NCBI RefSeq assembly: GCF_019703515.2
Contig: NC_059373.1
Location: forward strand, 17,188,281-17,252,280
DNA: 64,000 nt
Reading direction: 5' to 3'
Source: Myxocyprinus asiaticus
Lineage: Eukaryota > Chordata > Actinopteri > Cypriniformes > Catostomidae
Shown: one piece after another, positions 11,606-24,063 of the stretch
Numbering within the stretch: the stretch's first letter is position 1
Layout: the number at the start of each line of letters is the position of its first letter
Made by a program: the position numbers and the translations under genes
Notes under the pieces: generated by a model
Seen by the model: only the letters and a program-made list of their open reading frames with translations
What the model was told of the DNA's origin: nothing
The model's database searches: none

Positions 11606-12725
11606 CTAGTTCTTTTTAGAATTAAAATAAAACAGAGATACAGAAGAGCTGTGGCCCCAAATAAACCCCACCCGATCTATATGTGTAAGAGATGTCATAA
11701 CCTTACTTAATCGGTTAGCCAAAATTTTTGGCAACATTTTTACATCTAGCTGGATCAGGGAGATTGGACGGTAACTTTTACACTCGCTTGGATCTTTGTC
11801 CTTTTTAAGAATCAGACTGATCCGGGCTTGTGTCATGGTTGGAGGAAGCTTTCCATTCTTTAATGATTCAGAATAAACTTCTAACAAAAGTGGAGCCAGT
11901 TCTGTAGCATAGGATCTAAAATATTCTGCGGCAAAACCATCTGGCTCCGGAGCCTTGCCAGTAGGTAGGGACTTAATTAGATCGTCAAGCTCCTCCAAGG
12001 TTATCTCAGAATCAAGAGAGTTTTTTTTGCTCAGTCTTCAGTTTAGGAAGATCTAATGGTTCCACAAAGTTTCTAATATCTTCATCAGTAGACGAAGACG
12101 TGGAACTATAAAGATCAAGATAGAACTCTTTAAAGGCATTATTAATATCAATGGCTGAGGTAAAAATTTCACCACCAGCAGATTTCACCGAGGGAATGAT
12201 AGAAAGTGAATCTCTCTGCTTTATATATCTAGCCAAAAGCTTCCCTGCTTTGTCCCCCGACTCAAAGTATGACTGTATTGCCCTGAATAACCAAAACTCC
12301 ACTTTCTGCGACAAAATAGTTTTACATCTATATTTCAATCGGGTCAATTCTCTGAGGCCATCAGATGACATACAGCGCTCTGCACTCTGCACTTTTAATA
12401 TTTCCTTCCAACTCCCCAAGTTCTTGTGCTTTGGATTTTTTGATGAATGAGGCATACTGTATGATCCAACCCCTAAGAACCGCCTTAAGTGCCTCCCAAG
12501 CCACGCCCACAGAGGATACTGAGGACCAGTTGGTCTCATATAAACACTGATTTCAGTCTTTAACATTTGTTGGAAATCAGGATTTTGCAAAAGAGATACA
12601 TTAAGGTGCCAACTATATGATTTCTTTTTCTCTATATGTGGCAACACCTCTAAACTCACCAGGGCGTGATCTGAGACTAAAATGTTTCCAATTGAGCAAT
12701 CAACAATAGATGAAATGAGGGATTT

Positions 12726-12791
<66 letters not shown>

Positions 12792-13546
12792 CTATTCTAG
12801 AATAAATCTTATGGACTGATGAAAAAAAATGTATAGTCTCTACCAGATGGGTTCAAAAGTCTCCAAATATCTGTAAGACCAAGATTTTTACACATCCTGT
12901 GAAGCGTCAATGTTGCTTTAGGGGGCTTACACACTTTTGCTTCACTATAATCAAGAACTGAGTCCATCAAAAGATTAAAGTCTCCTCCCAAAATTATATC
13001 ATGAGGGGTGCCAGCAGCTTGCAACATCCCTTCAAGATCTATAAAAAAGCCCTGATCATCAATGTTAGGTGCGTAAATATTAGCCAAAATCAGACTTTGC
13101 CCCTGAATTTCTGCTAAAACAATAATGACTCTTCCTAATTTATCATTAATCTGTTTGAGACATTTGAATTGTAAATGTTTATTTACCAATATAATGACTC
13201 CCTTACTCTTACTTGAGCCAACACTAAAGAAAACATGTCCACCCCATATCTTCCCAAATTTTTCAGCTTCCTGCGGGGAAAGATGCGTTTCTTGAAGAAA
13301 CACTATATCATATTTCTTACGTTTAAGAAAATAAATAACCTTTCTTCTTTTTATGGGGTGCCCCAACCCATTCACATTCCATGTGGAGAGAGATAGTACA
13401 CTCATATTAACATTTGACATTTTGATATAATAGAAAAAATAAATTGTGTGCCAAAAAACTAAATTATGAAGACCGCATTTCAACATTAATGCAACAATAA
13501 AACCCCGAACTTCCCCCCGAACAAAACAAACAGAAAAAAAAAACAT
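11606..13546 (-). pseudogene. L1 ORF2: endonuclease and first RT blocks
   Basis: The endonuclease piece (12809-13546) has STWNVNGLGHPIKRRK, VFLQETHLS, NIYAPN and ILGGDFNLL, the APE motifs including catalytic Glu and Asp/Asn positions. It breaks in a (TA)n tract, then 12012-12659 covers the linker and 11606-11998 begins RT with LPTGKAPEPDGFAAEYF and CKSYRPISLIQLDVKMLPKI. The F-DD catalytic block is missing. Confidence 0.85.
12728..12789. repeat. (TA)n microsatellite inside L1 ORF2
   Basis: About 31 TA units, uninterrupted, splitting the L1 ORF2 reading frame. Confidence 0.97.
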
Positions 13547-13897
13547 GCATCCCGGTTCCTCGGATGCTCAAGAGTCAATTCACTCGGAGGCTGCATAAAA
13601 GAATATCCCATGATTTACACAGTCCGCCAACTTTATAAAAGACATCCTTTGTGTGGGCATGTAGATATTTTGCGGTCATCCGAAGTGTCTATTCTCAATC
13701 TGCCAGGGAACTTCACTGTAAAAGTGATCTTCCGTCAATGTAAAAGTTTCTTTAAGGAAAAATGTTAATCCACAAAACAAAACAAACTCCAGCTGCTCGG
13801 CAGAGCCAACGCAAAAAGAAACAAAAATGATGCCCAGCTTCCTCCGAAAGCCAGAGTATGTACAGTGAGTCAATCCACTCACAAGAGAAACACCCAA

Positions 13898-14747
13898 TGG
13901 TTACTCACCCATTGTTTCAATAAAAGATATTGCCTGATTGGGACATGTAAATACTTTGCTGCCGTCCCTGGTGTTTATTCTCAGTCTGGCCGGAAACATC
14001 AGAGCAAAAGTGATCTTCCACTGATGTAAGAGTTTCTTGCATTCCTTAAACCGATCACGTTCCTCTCTTGTCGAGTTCGCAAAGTACGGGAAAAGGAAAA
14101 TATTGTAATTCTTCCAAGAAAGCTTTCCTTTGCTCCTCGCCTTGAGCAACACGAGATCTTTATGGGATGATCTAAAAAAAATTGTCCAGACTCGATCGGG
14201 GTCTGTCTCCCTCAGCAGATCTGTGAGCTGGGACTCTGTGAGCTTGCTCGATTTCCATCTTGTGGCCTGTTATGTCGAGTAGACTCGGGAAAACCTCATC
14301 TAGGAATTTCACCATATCTCTGCCCTCCTCATGCTCAGGAATTCCAACAATTCCAATGTTATTCCTGCGGCTTCTATTCTCAAGATCTTCAAGCTTTTCA
14401 AGAACATGTTCCAAATCAACTTTGGTCACGGGCAGATTAGTGGCTTATTCCCTCTCTGATGACTCCAAATATTCTATTCGTTTTTCAAAATCTGTCGCTC
14501 TTGTGACTAACTCAGATATTTTTTTTTCCATCACCGTAATCGATCAACGTATTACAGCGAGATCCTCCAAGTCCGCAAGTACCTTCGTCAACATCACCGA
14601 CATGTTGGACAGTTGATGCTGGATTCCTTCTCCCACCGCGCCATCCAAATCAAGTCCCCGGTCCACAGGCCTGTCTGGGCTTTCATCTTGAACCCATATG
14701 TGTCTTTTAATGTCTCCAGAGCCTGAGGATTTTGACTTCTTTGCCAT
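13898..14747 (-). pseudogene. L1 ORF1 (coiled coil, RRM, C-terminal domain)
   Basis: Three minus-strand pieces in order: an N-terminal MAKKSKSSGSGD start (14544-14747), a coiled-coil to RRM stretch with KLEDLENRSRRNNIGIVGIP (14172-14429), and a C-terminal domain with FPYFANSTREERDRFKECKK and RINTRDGSKVF (13901-14152). This is the order of L1 ORF1, an RNA-binding chaperone of the L1 RNP. Frames shift between pieces, so it is dead. Confidence 0.8.
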
Positions 14748-14760
14748 GTTGCCATGTTAA

Positions 14761-15078
14761 AAAGCATTTGAAGACATATCCTCTTAAACTAGCGTTTGAT
14801 TAATCTATTTTATGTTTTCTATTCATTATCATTATATTCAGTTTGTATGTTTTGTATAGTTTTGATTTGCCTACATTTGTTTTAATTCATTTTATTATTT
14901 ATTTTTATTTATTTTTATCTTTGTACTGTTTCATTTTTATTGCAATGATTTGTTTTACTTTCTCTGAAATGTTTAATTCTATGTGTTTATACTTCCAGCT
15001 GTGTAGCACTTTGAGGTGCATTTTATGTATGAAAGGTGCTATACAAATAAAATGTATTATTATTATTATTATTATTAG
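14761..15078 (+). mobile_element. L2-type LINE 3' UTR with (ATT)n tail
   Basis: Shows the usual ending of teleost L2-like LINEs: AGCACTTTGAGG, then GGTGCTATACAAATAAAATG and a run of ATT units (15055-15078). Strand and position suit the 3' end of the + LINE interrupted by L1, but it could be a separate insertion. Confidence 0.6.
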
Positions 15079-18000
15079 ACGAGAGCAGCATATGATGCAG
15101 GTCATGTTCTCGATAATCCAACCGAGGTCTTATGTGGATTCATTACACCTTTTCTAGAAAACTTGGTTCTAATTGGACAATTGAGGCATTCAGTGGTGAA
15201 ATATTTCTGAATAATGACTGTTGTCCTTGAAAACACTGTCTACATGACTGCTTGTCTGGGAAAAACTGTTTCACACATAGTTGTGCTTATGTTCTGTCAC
15301 TTCCAAGTAAACTAATAAAATAATTTTAACTGAAACCAATATTTCAAGTCAAGGTTTTTATAATTTGTAGTCAAGTAATAAGTGGGATAATGTACAAATC
15401 AGCTGGTCATTTTGGCAAAATAAACCCCAGTGTATGTATGTATATTAATAGACTTATTTCTTTATTATTTGATTTGTACTTACTATGCAAACATTTTCAC
15501 TGGCCCCACCACCAAAAAAAAAAATATAAATAAATAAATTAAACTTTAAAACAATGTATTTTATATATGAACAAAATATGTATATATTTACTTCTTTCAT
15601 TATACTGTATGTACATTTAAAATGTTTTTAGTTTTCAATAATAGCTGGAAATTGTACAGCTGCAATGTAAATCTATGACACTTCTAAATTCATGAACACA
15701 ATTTTGTTTGAAAACGATGACATGCTATTCAAAACATTACTTATTTATTTATAATTTTCATCCCATTCAAACTGATACCTCCGTAGTTGACACAAGTCGA
15801 TCTCACAATTTTTACTAATGCCTGATATGTCGGTATCAGCGTATATTTTACCGATATGCGCAGATATGAAAACTTTTTTTCAGAACATATAAAGCAGAAA
15901 ACAAGGCTTAAGAATTTGTGTCATAACATAGTTTGTCCAGCAGAGCACGCTCCGACTCCATTGTTTACAGTGCTGACTCTGAACTGACGGTGGCTCTACA
16001 GACGGGGTGGAGTTAAGCGGTGCGGAGTTGAGCGGTGTCTTCGCGGTAAGTTGCTAACTAGTTTGTGAAATACATACTGGAAAATTGTAAACAATGACCC
16101 CATCATTTTCCCTTTTCAATATAACTAATATAACGTTAACCCTGTCCCTGACAACCATGTCACTCATGTCTGTTTGCTGTTAGCCAGCTATAGTTTGTCA
16201 GTGCAGTAAGTAATGTAGCATATTGAAAGGTAAGCATCAGAGCATCTTTTTGCAGCTCATCAGACAACGGTGCGGTGGTGGATTGTGTCTGTTGAGTGTT
16301 GATTTCACGCTACGCTGTTACCTAGTTGGTGAGACGCAATGCTGGTCCATCTTTTACTCTCCGTGACAATGAGCTTAAAGCTAACTAGCTTACCACGTAG
16401 CTACTATCATTGCTTGTCAGCTGAGTATAAATGCTTCTTGTTTTACAACCTGCCAATAATTGACTGGCAGTATTAATATAGTCAGCATTTGACTGATACT
16501 AAACAGTAATACTGATATTTATTTAGCTATTTATTTTATTTGTATTCTTTATTTTGCCACACTGATGTAAAGACACATACAGCCACTGACACTGTCTGAT
16601 GTACACAAGCAATCAGCCTTTCATTTCTGCCTGCACATGCATAACCTTTGACATGCCACATTGTCTATGGCTTCTCTTATCAAAACAACCCTGATGTACA
16701 GCAGCATTGCAGTTAGAGAGTAAAGAGAGGCACATTTTCTCTAAATTAAGTCAAACTGAAAACGTTACTAACCTCGAAGACTACCAGGATGATCAGCTGG
16801 GGCATCTGAGAATATAGTGTGATTTTCTTGTTTTTTTTTTTTTTAAGTATTAGTTGTAGGTAGTGATATGAATCATGTTGTTGTGCTCACCTCCAAAGTA
16901 CAAATGCAATATCAGAGGCCCCCATATTTTTGGTCAGGCTATAAGTGTCCCCCTCATTTCTTTCTTTATTTTCAAGTTGCTGCATCATCTGTCTCAAAAA
17001 TAAAGTATGATTGAAGGTGTGCCTGACAGGACTCTTTTTCACATTTCATGCCTTACCTTTCATTTTTCCCTCCCCCCTTTGTATGCCTGGTATGGAGCTA
17101 CACCTGCCTGTAATTCTTCATCTGAGGACAAATGTGGAAAAAAAAAAAAAAAATAATAATGTCACAGGGTAATGCAGCCCACAATTTACCAGCAGAATCA
17201 GGCCCACAACCTCTTCATCTCAGCTAACCAGCTGTGTGAAGACTGAGAATTCATGTCCAGCATGAGACAAATAAATCCTCCCATTCTGATAATGTAGTCA
17301 TGATTGTGATAATAAAACAAGAATATCTCCATTATACCTCTTCCAGAACTGGATGGGGTACCCAAAGTGCTCATTGCTGCTTGCTGGCAGATGGAAATGA
17401 GTTTAAGGATCTTATTATTCCCAGGGGAGTGTAAGTGGATCAGCGCCTCCGTTCTCTGCCCCCAAAAGGGAAATAATTTATAAGCAAGAAAGCGTTGAGA
17501 CAAAGTCACAACACATTGTAATAAAGTCCCCCCATTGGCACAAAGCTCAGGCAGTATTAAAACTAAACTGGGATGCTAATGTATGGGCAGCAGTGGGAGG
17601 TCGTCTGAGGTCAGTATACCTCTGGAAGGCTCCTAGTTATTTTGTCTTCAGAGTCTTCTCCTCCTGAGGGTTGAGATGTTTTTTTTTTTCTTTTTTTTTG
17701 TTTTACGTGGTGTCTTCATGTTGAAGTAGAGTCGTCTTGGACCGTGCCACACAAAGGGCTGGGGGATATCGTCAAGTTCTCTGCTGAAACCGCCATGTGC
17801 TGATGGGAAAAGACAGCTGTTTGTGAAAATTGCCATCTCAATTTGTTTATGCAAAAGTAGTTCTTTAGAGGACACATGGGTAATTATATAAAATGATTAG
17901 AGATGTAATATCAGATTTGCTTGTTTTTATCCCTCCAGTGACATGCTTGTATACAGCACATTTTTTTTTATTATTATGACTGTGGTCTCTATGTGCAATA

Positions 18001-18402
18001 ATCATCGTCTGGTTTGCATGCATTCCCCCTGAATGTGTCATATTGCTTTTTTTAAGGAAAAGTGAGTTTTTTTTATATATTTTTTTTTTTCTTAACCCCA
18101 ACTATAAGTAAGCCATTTGTAGGCTGATTTCCCTGAAAGTGTAAACACTCTGGCAAATCAAATTGTTTCCTTTTTTTTTTTTTTTTTAAGTATCCCAAGG
18201 AGCGCAACATAATGTAGCAACATTGGCTTAACCAATGGTGTGAGTTTGGGGTAGAACTATCTGCTTTTCTGGCTAATAGCGCTGCATTCCTTTCAAAGTC
18301 AGATGTGAGATGATAAAGGGATTCCAGGGATCCCAAGATGATGCAAAAGCAAATAAAAACCTTCAATATGTGTTGGCTTAGCATGTATTCAATTGTCAAC
18401 AG
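15079..18402. other. No gene seen; intron with probable decayed repeat
   Basis: Around 15820-16560 a block with GTCGGTATCAGCG and ACCGATATGCGC, plus a GC-richer piece near 15940-16040, looks like decayed DNA transposon but I cannot name it. Homopolymer A/T runs occur near 17138, 17680 and 18170. Remaining frames lack motifs. Confidence 0.4.
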
Positions 18403-18662
18403 AGGATATGTTTACATGCACCCTCATAATGCGATTACAATGCGATTAAGGCAATACTGTGATTAAACTGTTGCTCATGTAAAATACTACGATTATGATA
18501 TTGCGATTATGCTAATAATCAGAGTAATCATAATCGCAATAAGATATGTGGAGTACTCCAATTTTAATCACTTTATAATGGCATGTTAATGCTTTATTTG
18601 CATTTCTTCCACACTGACCAAAGTGTACCTGCACCAGTGCTGCAAAAACATCATGAAACAGC

Positions 18663-20286
18663 AGTGGCGGGCCGTGCATTTAAAGTCTACGCCTCCAGTG
18701 TCATTCATGACTTACCTTTCACAATGAATAAGACACCCTATGTCTTTGGGCATCATACATTATGTTGCAGCTATCTAGTAATACCAACTGACATTTTAAA
18801 AACACGTCCACCCATGAAAGCCAGAACTTGAAACAACACTTAATGCTCAAGCAGGCCTAATTTTAACTGCAGCATGACTGTTTGTGAAATGAACGTCTCC
18901 CGAACAGACATTCAAAAATCATAATTTTTCATATGAATCTACCAAGGAGGTCTATAATACCTGGGAAAATCTAATAATATTTGCGATTTAAATGTTGCTT
19001 CCAATACATTTCGCTTCGTCAGGGTACACGGTTATGCTGCGTTCCATTCAAGTTGGATCTGAGATATTCCTACTTGATATCTCTGACCATAAATGCATTC
19101 CATTCCCCGCTCCCGTTAGCTTAGGGTTTGACTCTCATTAGAGATGTCTCCTAGCAACCCAAATGATAAACAATGCTGCAGCACTAGCATTTGTGCTTCA
19201 GGTGTACGATTATCAAAAGAGATGATGTTTTATACACCTGTTTCTGCAGACGTTTGTTAAACAAGCTTTAATATTGTGTAATGTGGAAACTAACTCATTT
19301 ATTGATATTACTTAATAAAGTGAATGTTTATCACTTACTGTGTATATCTCCCTGAGTGTCGACATGTTTGTGTGACATCATGCCCCTGCATCTCGGCGAA
19401 ATCGGAGCTAAGAATTTCTGCATGTGCCTACAAGTTGTAATTCTGAATTCAAGATGCATTCCATTGCACTTTTCCTAGTAGGAAGTTGTAAAATCCGACT
19501 TTCTGAGTTGAATGGAACGCAGCACTACTTTTCAAAACTTGATCCGACACTGAATGCTCAAGCAGCCTAATTTACACGTCAAAAACTCCTGATGTTGCTG
19601 TAACAATGCAAAAAGCACTTACCAATTTGCTTGAAGTGAAAAGCAGTCCTCCTTTCCTGTTTAATAAATGAAGCAATCACAGGTCATGCAGAAAATCTTG
19701 TGTTTTAAAATCCATAAGGATCTCTTTCTCAGTGGTGTGGCAGTGACTGCTGACTCATCAGACAGCTTGATCTTACGCTTTTCACTCTTGAATTAAATAC
19801 ATCACTTAAAGCATGATTGCGTCACTCAAGGTCAGCTAGAAGGCCTCGACCGGGACACATCCTAAAGATCACACCCACCAAGAACAAATAAATCAATCTG
19901 ATTGGCTGATGAATCTGACGATCTGACTATAGTTGCTCATTCATTTACACTGTTGAGGGATTCTGAAGAAATTCTGAAGGCCTGAGGGGGTGGAGCTCAA
20001 ACTCGCGCTGCTTCGGCGAATGAGCTTGGCTTCGGCGAATGAGCTTGGCTTCGGGCATGCAATTTTTGTAACAGTAGTCACACTTTGCTTGTAAGCATCA
20101 AGAAATAAATTCTGACTGGAAGAACATTTCATTTTTCTCTATTTGTTTGTAGATTAATTAAGAGTGGAACACAGTTAAACATACATAGGCAAAAAGGTGA
20201 TTGAGAATGAAAGGATGAAAAATAGTTATTTATTTGCAATGTTAGGCCAGCAGAGAAGGCTTTGCTGGCCCTGAGAAATCGCCACT
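18663..20286. mobile_element. Element with CAGTGGCG ends nested in copy A
   Basis: Left end CAGTGGCGGGCC, right end GAAATCGCCACTG (inverted CAGTGGCG). Flanks TGAAACAG and TAAAACAG match at 7 of 8 bases, as expected for a hAT-type 8-bp duplication. The copy-B sequence runs straight through the empty site (GCGAAACAGAAGAAGC). No transposase recognised. Confidence 0.65.
19034..19524. repeat. MITE with GCTGCGTTCCATTCAA inverted ends
   Basis: Left end near 19034 reads GCTGCGTTCCATTCAA; the right end near 19524 reads TTGAATGGAACGCAGC, a perfect 16-bp inverted match, followed inward by further partial complementarity (CTACTTGAT versus CTAGTAGG region). It lies inside the CAGTGGCG element, so it is a third layer of nesting. 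Confidence 0.75.
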
Positions 20287-20987
20287 GTAAAACAGAAGCT
20301 GCACTTACCTCTCGGCTTCTTGCACAGTTTTCCAGACGTCTTGCTCCTCAACTGCAGATTCTACAGCCCCATGGCAAAAGAAAACATATTTCTCCATGTT
20401 GTAAATGTCCATGTGCAGTCTGAATTGAATATTGGTGAGATAAAAAGACTGTATATGGCTAAAAATAGCAAGTACGTCTTTCTAATGGGTTTGTCCTCGT
20501 GGGCAGAACACAACAGCATCCAGCACATGAATTCTGATTCACAAACAAGTGACTCTTATGAACCGATTCTTTTTAGTGAATCAAAATAGACAGAGCAAAC
20601 AATGTTGTCCGATAAACAGAAAACTCTAATGAATCGATTCATTTTAGTTAATCAAAAACAGACGGCACATTTAGTGTAGTCGAAAATGACTCTTATGAAC
20701 CAGTTTTTTTAAATAAATTGTTCAATATGACTCTCAAACTGACTGACTAATTTTCCCATGCCAAGTATTTATACATTTTTATGACTATGTTTTTTGTAAT
20801 AAAAATGTATTTATTAAAAAAGCATTAAAACATCACATTTTTCAGCTTATAATCAGAGTACTGGCAAATAGCATGTAAACGGTATTGAAGAGGTATGCCC
20901 AAATCATGTAAACATCTTAATCTAATTATTCCTTATACTCTGATTATTGCAATAATCAAAGTATTGGTGTACATGTAAACTTAGCCA

Positions 20988-21149
20988 CTGACAACATCTA
21001 GCTAAATGATAAACGATGCTGCAATGCTAGCATGTTATTTGTTTCAGGTGTATGAAAGAGAGTATTATTAACCGTGTTTTGAACGTCTGTCTCTGCCAAT
21101 GTTTGCTAAACAAGTTTTATTATCACATCATAAAGGAACTTTGACTCAT
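20988..21149. repeat. Diverged copy of MITE interior
   Basis: Shares AAATGATAAAC-ATGCTGCA, GCTTCAGGTGTA-like and TTGCTAAACAAG-like strings with 19155-19310, so the spacer between copies A and B is itself a decayed relative of the MITE at 19034-19524. Confidence 0.5.
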
Positions 21150-22402
21150 TGACTACGTTTACATGCACCCTCATAATGCAATTATAATGTGATTAAGGCA
21201 ATACTGCGATTAAACTGTAGCTCATGTAAACAGAATACTGCAATTATTTTATTGTGATTATGCTAATAATCAGAGTAATGATACAGTATATCACAGTAAG
21301 ATGGGGCAGTGCTGGCTCAGCGGTTAAGGCTCTGGGTTACTGATCAGAAGGTCAGGGGTTCAAGCCCCCAGCACTGCTAAGATGCCACTGTTGGGCCCTT
21401 GAGCAAGGCCCTTGACCCTATCTGCTCCAGGAGTGCTGTATCATGGCTGATCCTGCACTCTGACCCCAGCTTAGCTGGGATATGTGGAAAAAAAAAAAGA
21501 ATTTCACTGTATATGTGCAAATGTGATAAATAAATACAATTACATTAAGATATGTGGAGTACTCCTATTTTAATCACTTTATACAGGCATGTAAACGCTT
21601 TAGTCACATTTCCTTCACTCTGACCAAAGTGCATCTGTGCCAGTGCTGCAGACAGATGATGTTACATTCAAGCGCTGGTTCGTAAACATTGCGAAACAGA
21701 AGAAGCTGCATTAACTTATTTCTCAGGCTCACACGAAACAGCATTTTCTTTCCAAATTTTCCAGCAGTGGTGCTCCCTGCTGCAGAATCTAAAGGCCCAC
21801 TGCAAAAGACAACATAATGTCCATTTGCAGTCTAAATTGAAAGTCTGAATTTGTGCCTCTATCGAGTTCGTCCTCGATGGCGGAACACAACAACATCCAG
21901 CACGTGTATTCTGATTCATAAACAAACTACTCTTATGGACTGGTTCTTTTTAGTGAGTCAAAACAGACAGAGCAACAAGTGTAGTCCAACAAACAAATCA
22001 CTATTATGAACCAGTTCTTTTTAGTGAATCAAAACAGACAGCACATCCAGCGTAGTCAAAAATGACCCTTGTGAACTGGTTCTTTTAATCAATCGTTCAA
22101 AAAAGACTTGCAAACTGACTGACTAATTTTCCTTATGCCAAGCTGTAGTTAAAGATACAGTTTTGCAACAAGTTGTTGTAATACATATAAAAATATTAAT
22201 TGATAGGCTATATTTTTCATTCATTTTTTTAATTCCTAAAATAAAAACCCATTAAAAACCACATATCTCAGGGAATAATCAGAATAATAGTGAGTAGCAT
22301 GTAAATGGGATTGAAGTGGTTTGCCCAAATCATGTAAACATCTTAATCTAATTATTGCTTATACTTGGATTATAATCAGAGTATTGGTATACATGTAAAC
22401 AA
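21150..22402. mobile_element. Non-autonomous DNA element, copy B
   Basis: Begins CTACGTTTACATGCACCCTC and ends ATACATGTAAACAATGGC. Same direction as copy A. Interrupted by a SINE at 21303-21545 next to the TAAGATATGTGGAGTACTCC landmark. Confidence 0.65.
21303..21545 (+). mobile_element. tRNA-derived SINE, second family
   Basis: Head with box A-like TGGCTCAGCGGTTAAGG (about 21313-21329) and box B GGTTCAAGCCC (21357-21367), a tRNA-unrelated body with GAGCAAGGCCCTTGACCC, an A-run (21488-21499) and an AT-rich tail. TAAGAT flanks both sides (21297-21302 and 21546-21551), and copy A shows the empty site. Not a functional tRNA gene. Confidence 0.85.
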
Positions 22403-22565
22403 TGGCTACGTTTACATGTACATCAATACTCTGATTATTGCAATAGTCAGAGTACTGCATAAGGAATAATCAGATTCAGATGTTTACATGATTTGGGCAA
22501 ACCCCTTTGATCCCGTTTACAATATACCTGCCATTACTCTGATTATTCGCTGAGAAATATGGTTT
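22403..22565. repeat. Inverted end piece of the copy A/B family
   Basis: Starts GGCTACGTTTACATGTACAT directly after copy B and continues ATACTCTGATTATTGCAAT, AAGGAATAATCAG and ATGATTTGGGCAAACC, the reverse complement of the copy A/B right terminus. The two ends abut head to head at about 22402. Confidence 0.7.
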
Positions 22566-24058
22566 AATATTTTTTATTTTTTTACTTTGAATATAATTCA
22601 TGAGCCATATGGACTACTTTAATGGTGCTTTTATGCTTATTTTATGTCATATTGGAGCTTAATGACCATAACACACTAAAAATACACAATACCAGAGTAC
22701 TGAAAAACACTCTTTATAATTGCACTAATGACCAAGAGATCATCACTTTAATGTGGACTTTAATGTGCAAAATAAGCAATGTTTTTTTTTTTTTTTTTTT
22801 TATGTGAGTGTTTCTGTTACCAGATTTTAATTTGAATGGTTTCTGTTCAAATTTCCAGTCAATGTTTTCGCCGTTCTTTTTTTCTTTCAGCTGGAAACCA
22901 AAAATATAATTTTATGCCATTTTTGGCCAAATTTTTCACTGGCCAAAATGTCAGTGCATCCCCAAATGCACCAATAGATCTGAAAACCTGTTTGAATACA
23001 GTCATTATTTTGTTTGTTGCTGCTGGTGGCTTAGAAATGGCACACTTTACCTTTAACTAGAAAAAAAAGGAAAGAGTAACTGTTGTGGAAATGCTATTTC
23101 ATTTATACTCTAAATTCCCCTAGCTTTTATTATGCCCAATTTATCAAGAAACATTGTGCTATTTTTAAAGACAAAAGAGAATCAGTCACTTTTTAATAAT
23201 GCTTTGCCATCCACCCACGTAGATGCTAAAGGTTTTTGCTTTCCTTTTGGGACCAAATTTCATCTTAACCAGAAACACTTGAAAGTACATCCAGCTTTTA
23301 CAATGCAGTCGATAAACCACATATTAGCTGGTACTAAAGATGGAACACTGAGGGCAGGAAATGCTCTGTCACCCAAGAGTCCAAGCTGCAAGGTCCAGGC
23401 CCAATGCTACATGTCTGTGGCAGCAGGACTGTGATGAATGGCCAGCCCAAATGGAGGTTTGCTGATAAGAGAGCAAGATAATTCTACATCTTTAAAGCCA
23501 TCTCCCAAACTACCGTCTTTTTCAACCCTGAAGTTAACTCTTGAAGCTCTGTTTAATATATCAGTGAAAGTACACAGCTCATAACATCCAGATAGTGAGG
23601 GGTGCTTCACTGATGGCTGCATCTCTATCAATTATTTTAGAGTAAACTTATAAATTAATCCTAATATGCTTGAAGTACAGAGCAGAATGTTGGATTTTTC
23701 AAGACAACACACTGTTCTACACTTTGAGCTAATTATTATTATTATTATTTTATTTTTTATTTTTTATTTTTTTTTTAAATCCCTAAATCATGACCAAAAT
23801 TTCTGATTGTAGCTCCTCCTAGAGCTTTCAAGCTAAATCCACCAAACTTGGCACAGACCCCCAGGCTGTTCTGACTCGGGTTGCTTTGACTTTTGTAATT
23901 TATTTAGTCCGGTTAATAAATCTAACTGATTATTATGGTCATTCACCCAATGGATGATCAAATCTCTGTAAAATCCCATATCCATCCATTCATCCATCCA
24001 TACTCACTCCCTTTCATCCTTCCCAACTAAGTAACTAACCTACCAAGTTATTTACTTA
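22566..24058. other. No gene seen; AT-rich intron
   Basis: Poly-T near 22784-22801 and T-rich 23745-23777. A GGAT/ATCC-type run near 23980-24001 resembles a LINE tail on the minus strand, and 23810-23880 (CTCCTCCTAGAGC) resembles a decayed fish repeat. No domain-bearing frames. Confidence 0.4.
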
Positions 24059-24063
24059 CCAAC

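Larger units (their letters stand above)
11606..14760 (-). mobile_element. L1-clade LINE, 3'-truncated, minus strand
   Basis: Minus-strand order is ORF1 (14747 to about 13898), a spacer, then ORF2 from 13546 with endonuclease and RT start, ending abruptly at 11606 in the first RT blocks. LINE copies usually lose their 5' ends; this one lost the 3' end, which points to a later deletion rather than ordinary truncation. It sits within the + strand CR1/L2 LINE. A (TA)n expansion splits ORF2. Confidence 0.8.
7682..15078 (+). mobile_element. Composite nest: CR1/L2-type LINE broken by three insertions
   Basis: Pieces in + order: ORF1 esterase-like domain (7682-8303), ORF2 start (about 8526-8595), endonuclease and RT N-terminus (about 9897-11605), and an L2-like 3' UTR ending in an ATT-rich tail (14761-15078). 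They are separated by a hAT-like MITE, a SINE and an opposite-strand L1. The rest of the RT is missing. The order and shared strand support one original element; assigning the final 3' UTR to it is inference. Confidence 0.6.
18403..20987. mobile_element. Non-autonomous DNA element, copy A, with nested inserts
   Basis: Begins TATGTTTACATGCACCCTCA and ends ACATGTAAACTTAGCC, matching the inverted ends of copy B (21150-22402). Internal landmarks shared with B include GATATGTGGAGTACTCC, the CTGACCAAAGTG block, the CCAGCACATG/ACGTG block, GACTCTTATGAACCG-type repeats and AAATCATGTAAACATCTTAA. The extra length relative to B is explained by an insertion at 18663-20286. Confidence 0.65.

Noticed and set aside
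21303..21545. tRNA gene
   Set aside because: Box A and B are SINE-derived; no complete cloverleaf, with a long unrelated body, a tail and target duplications.
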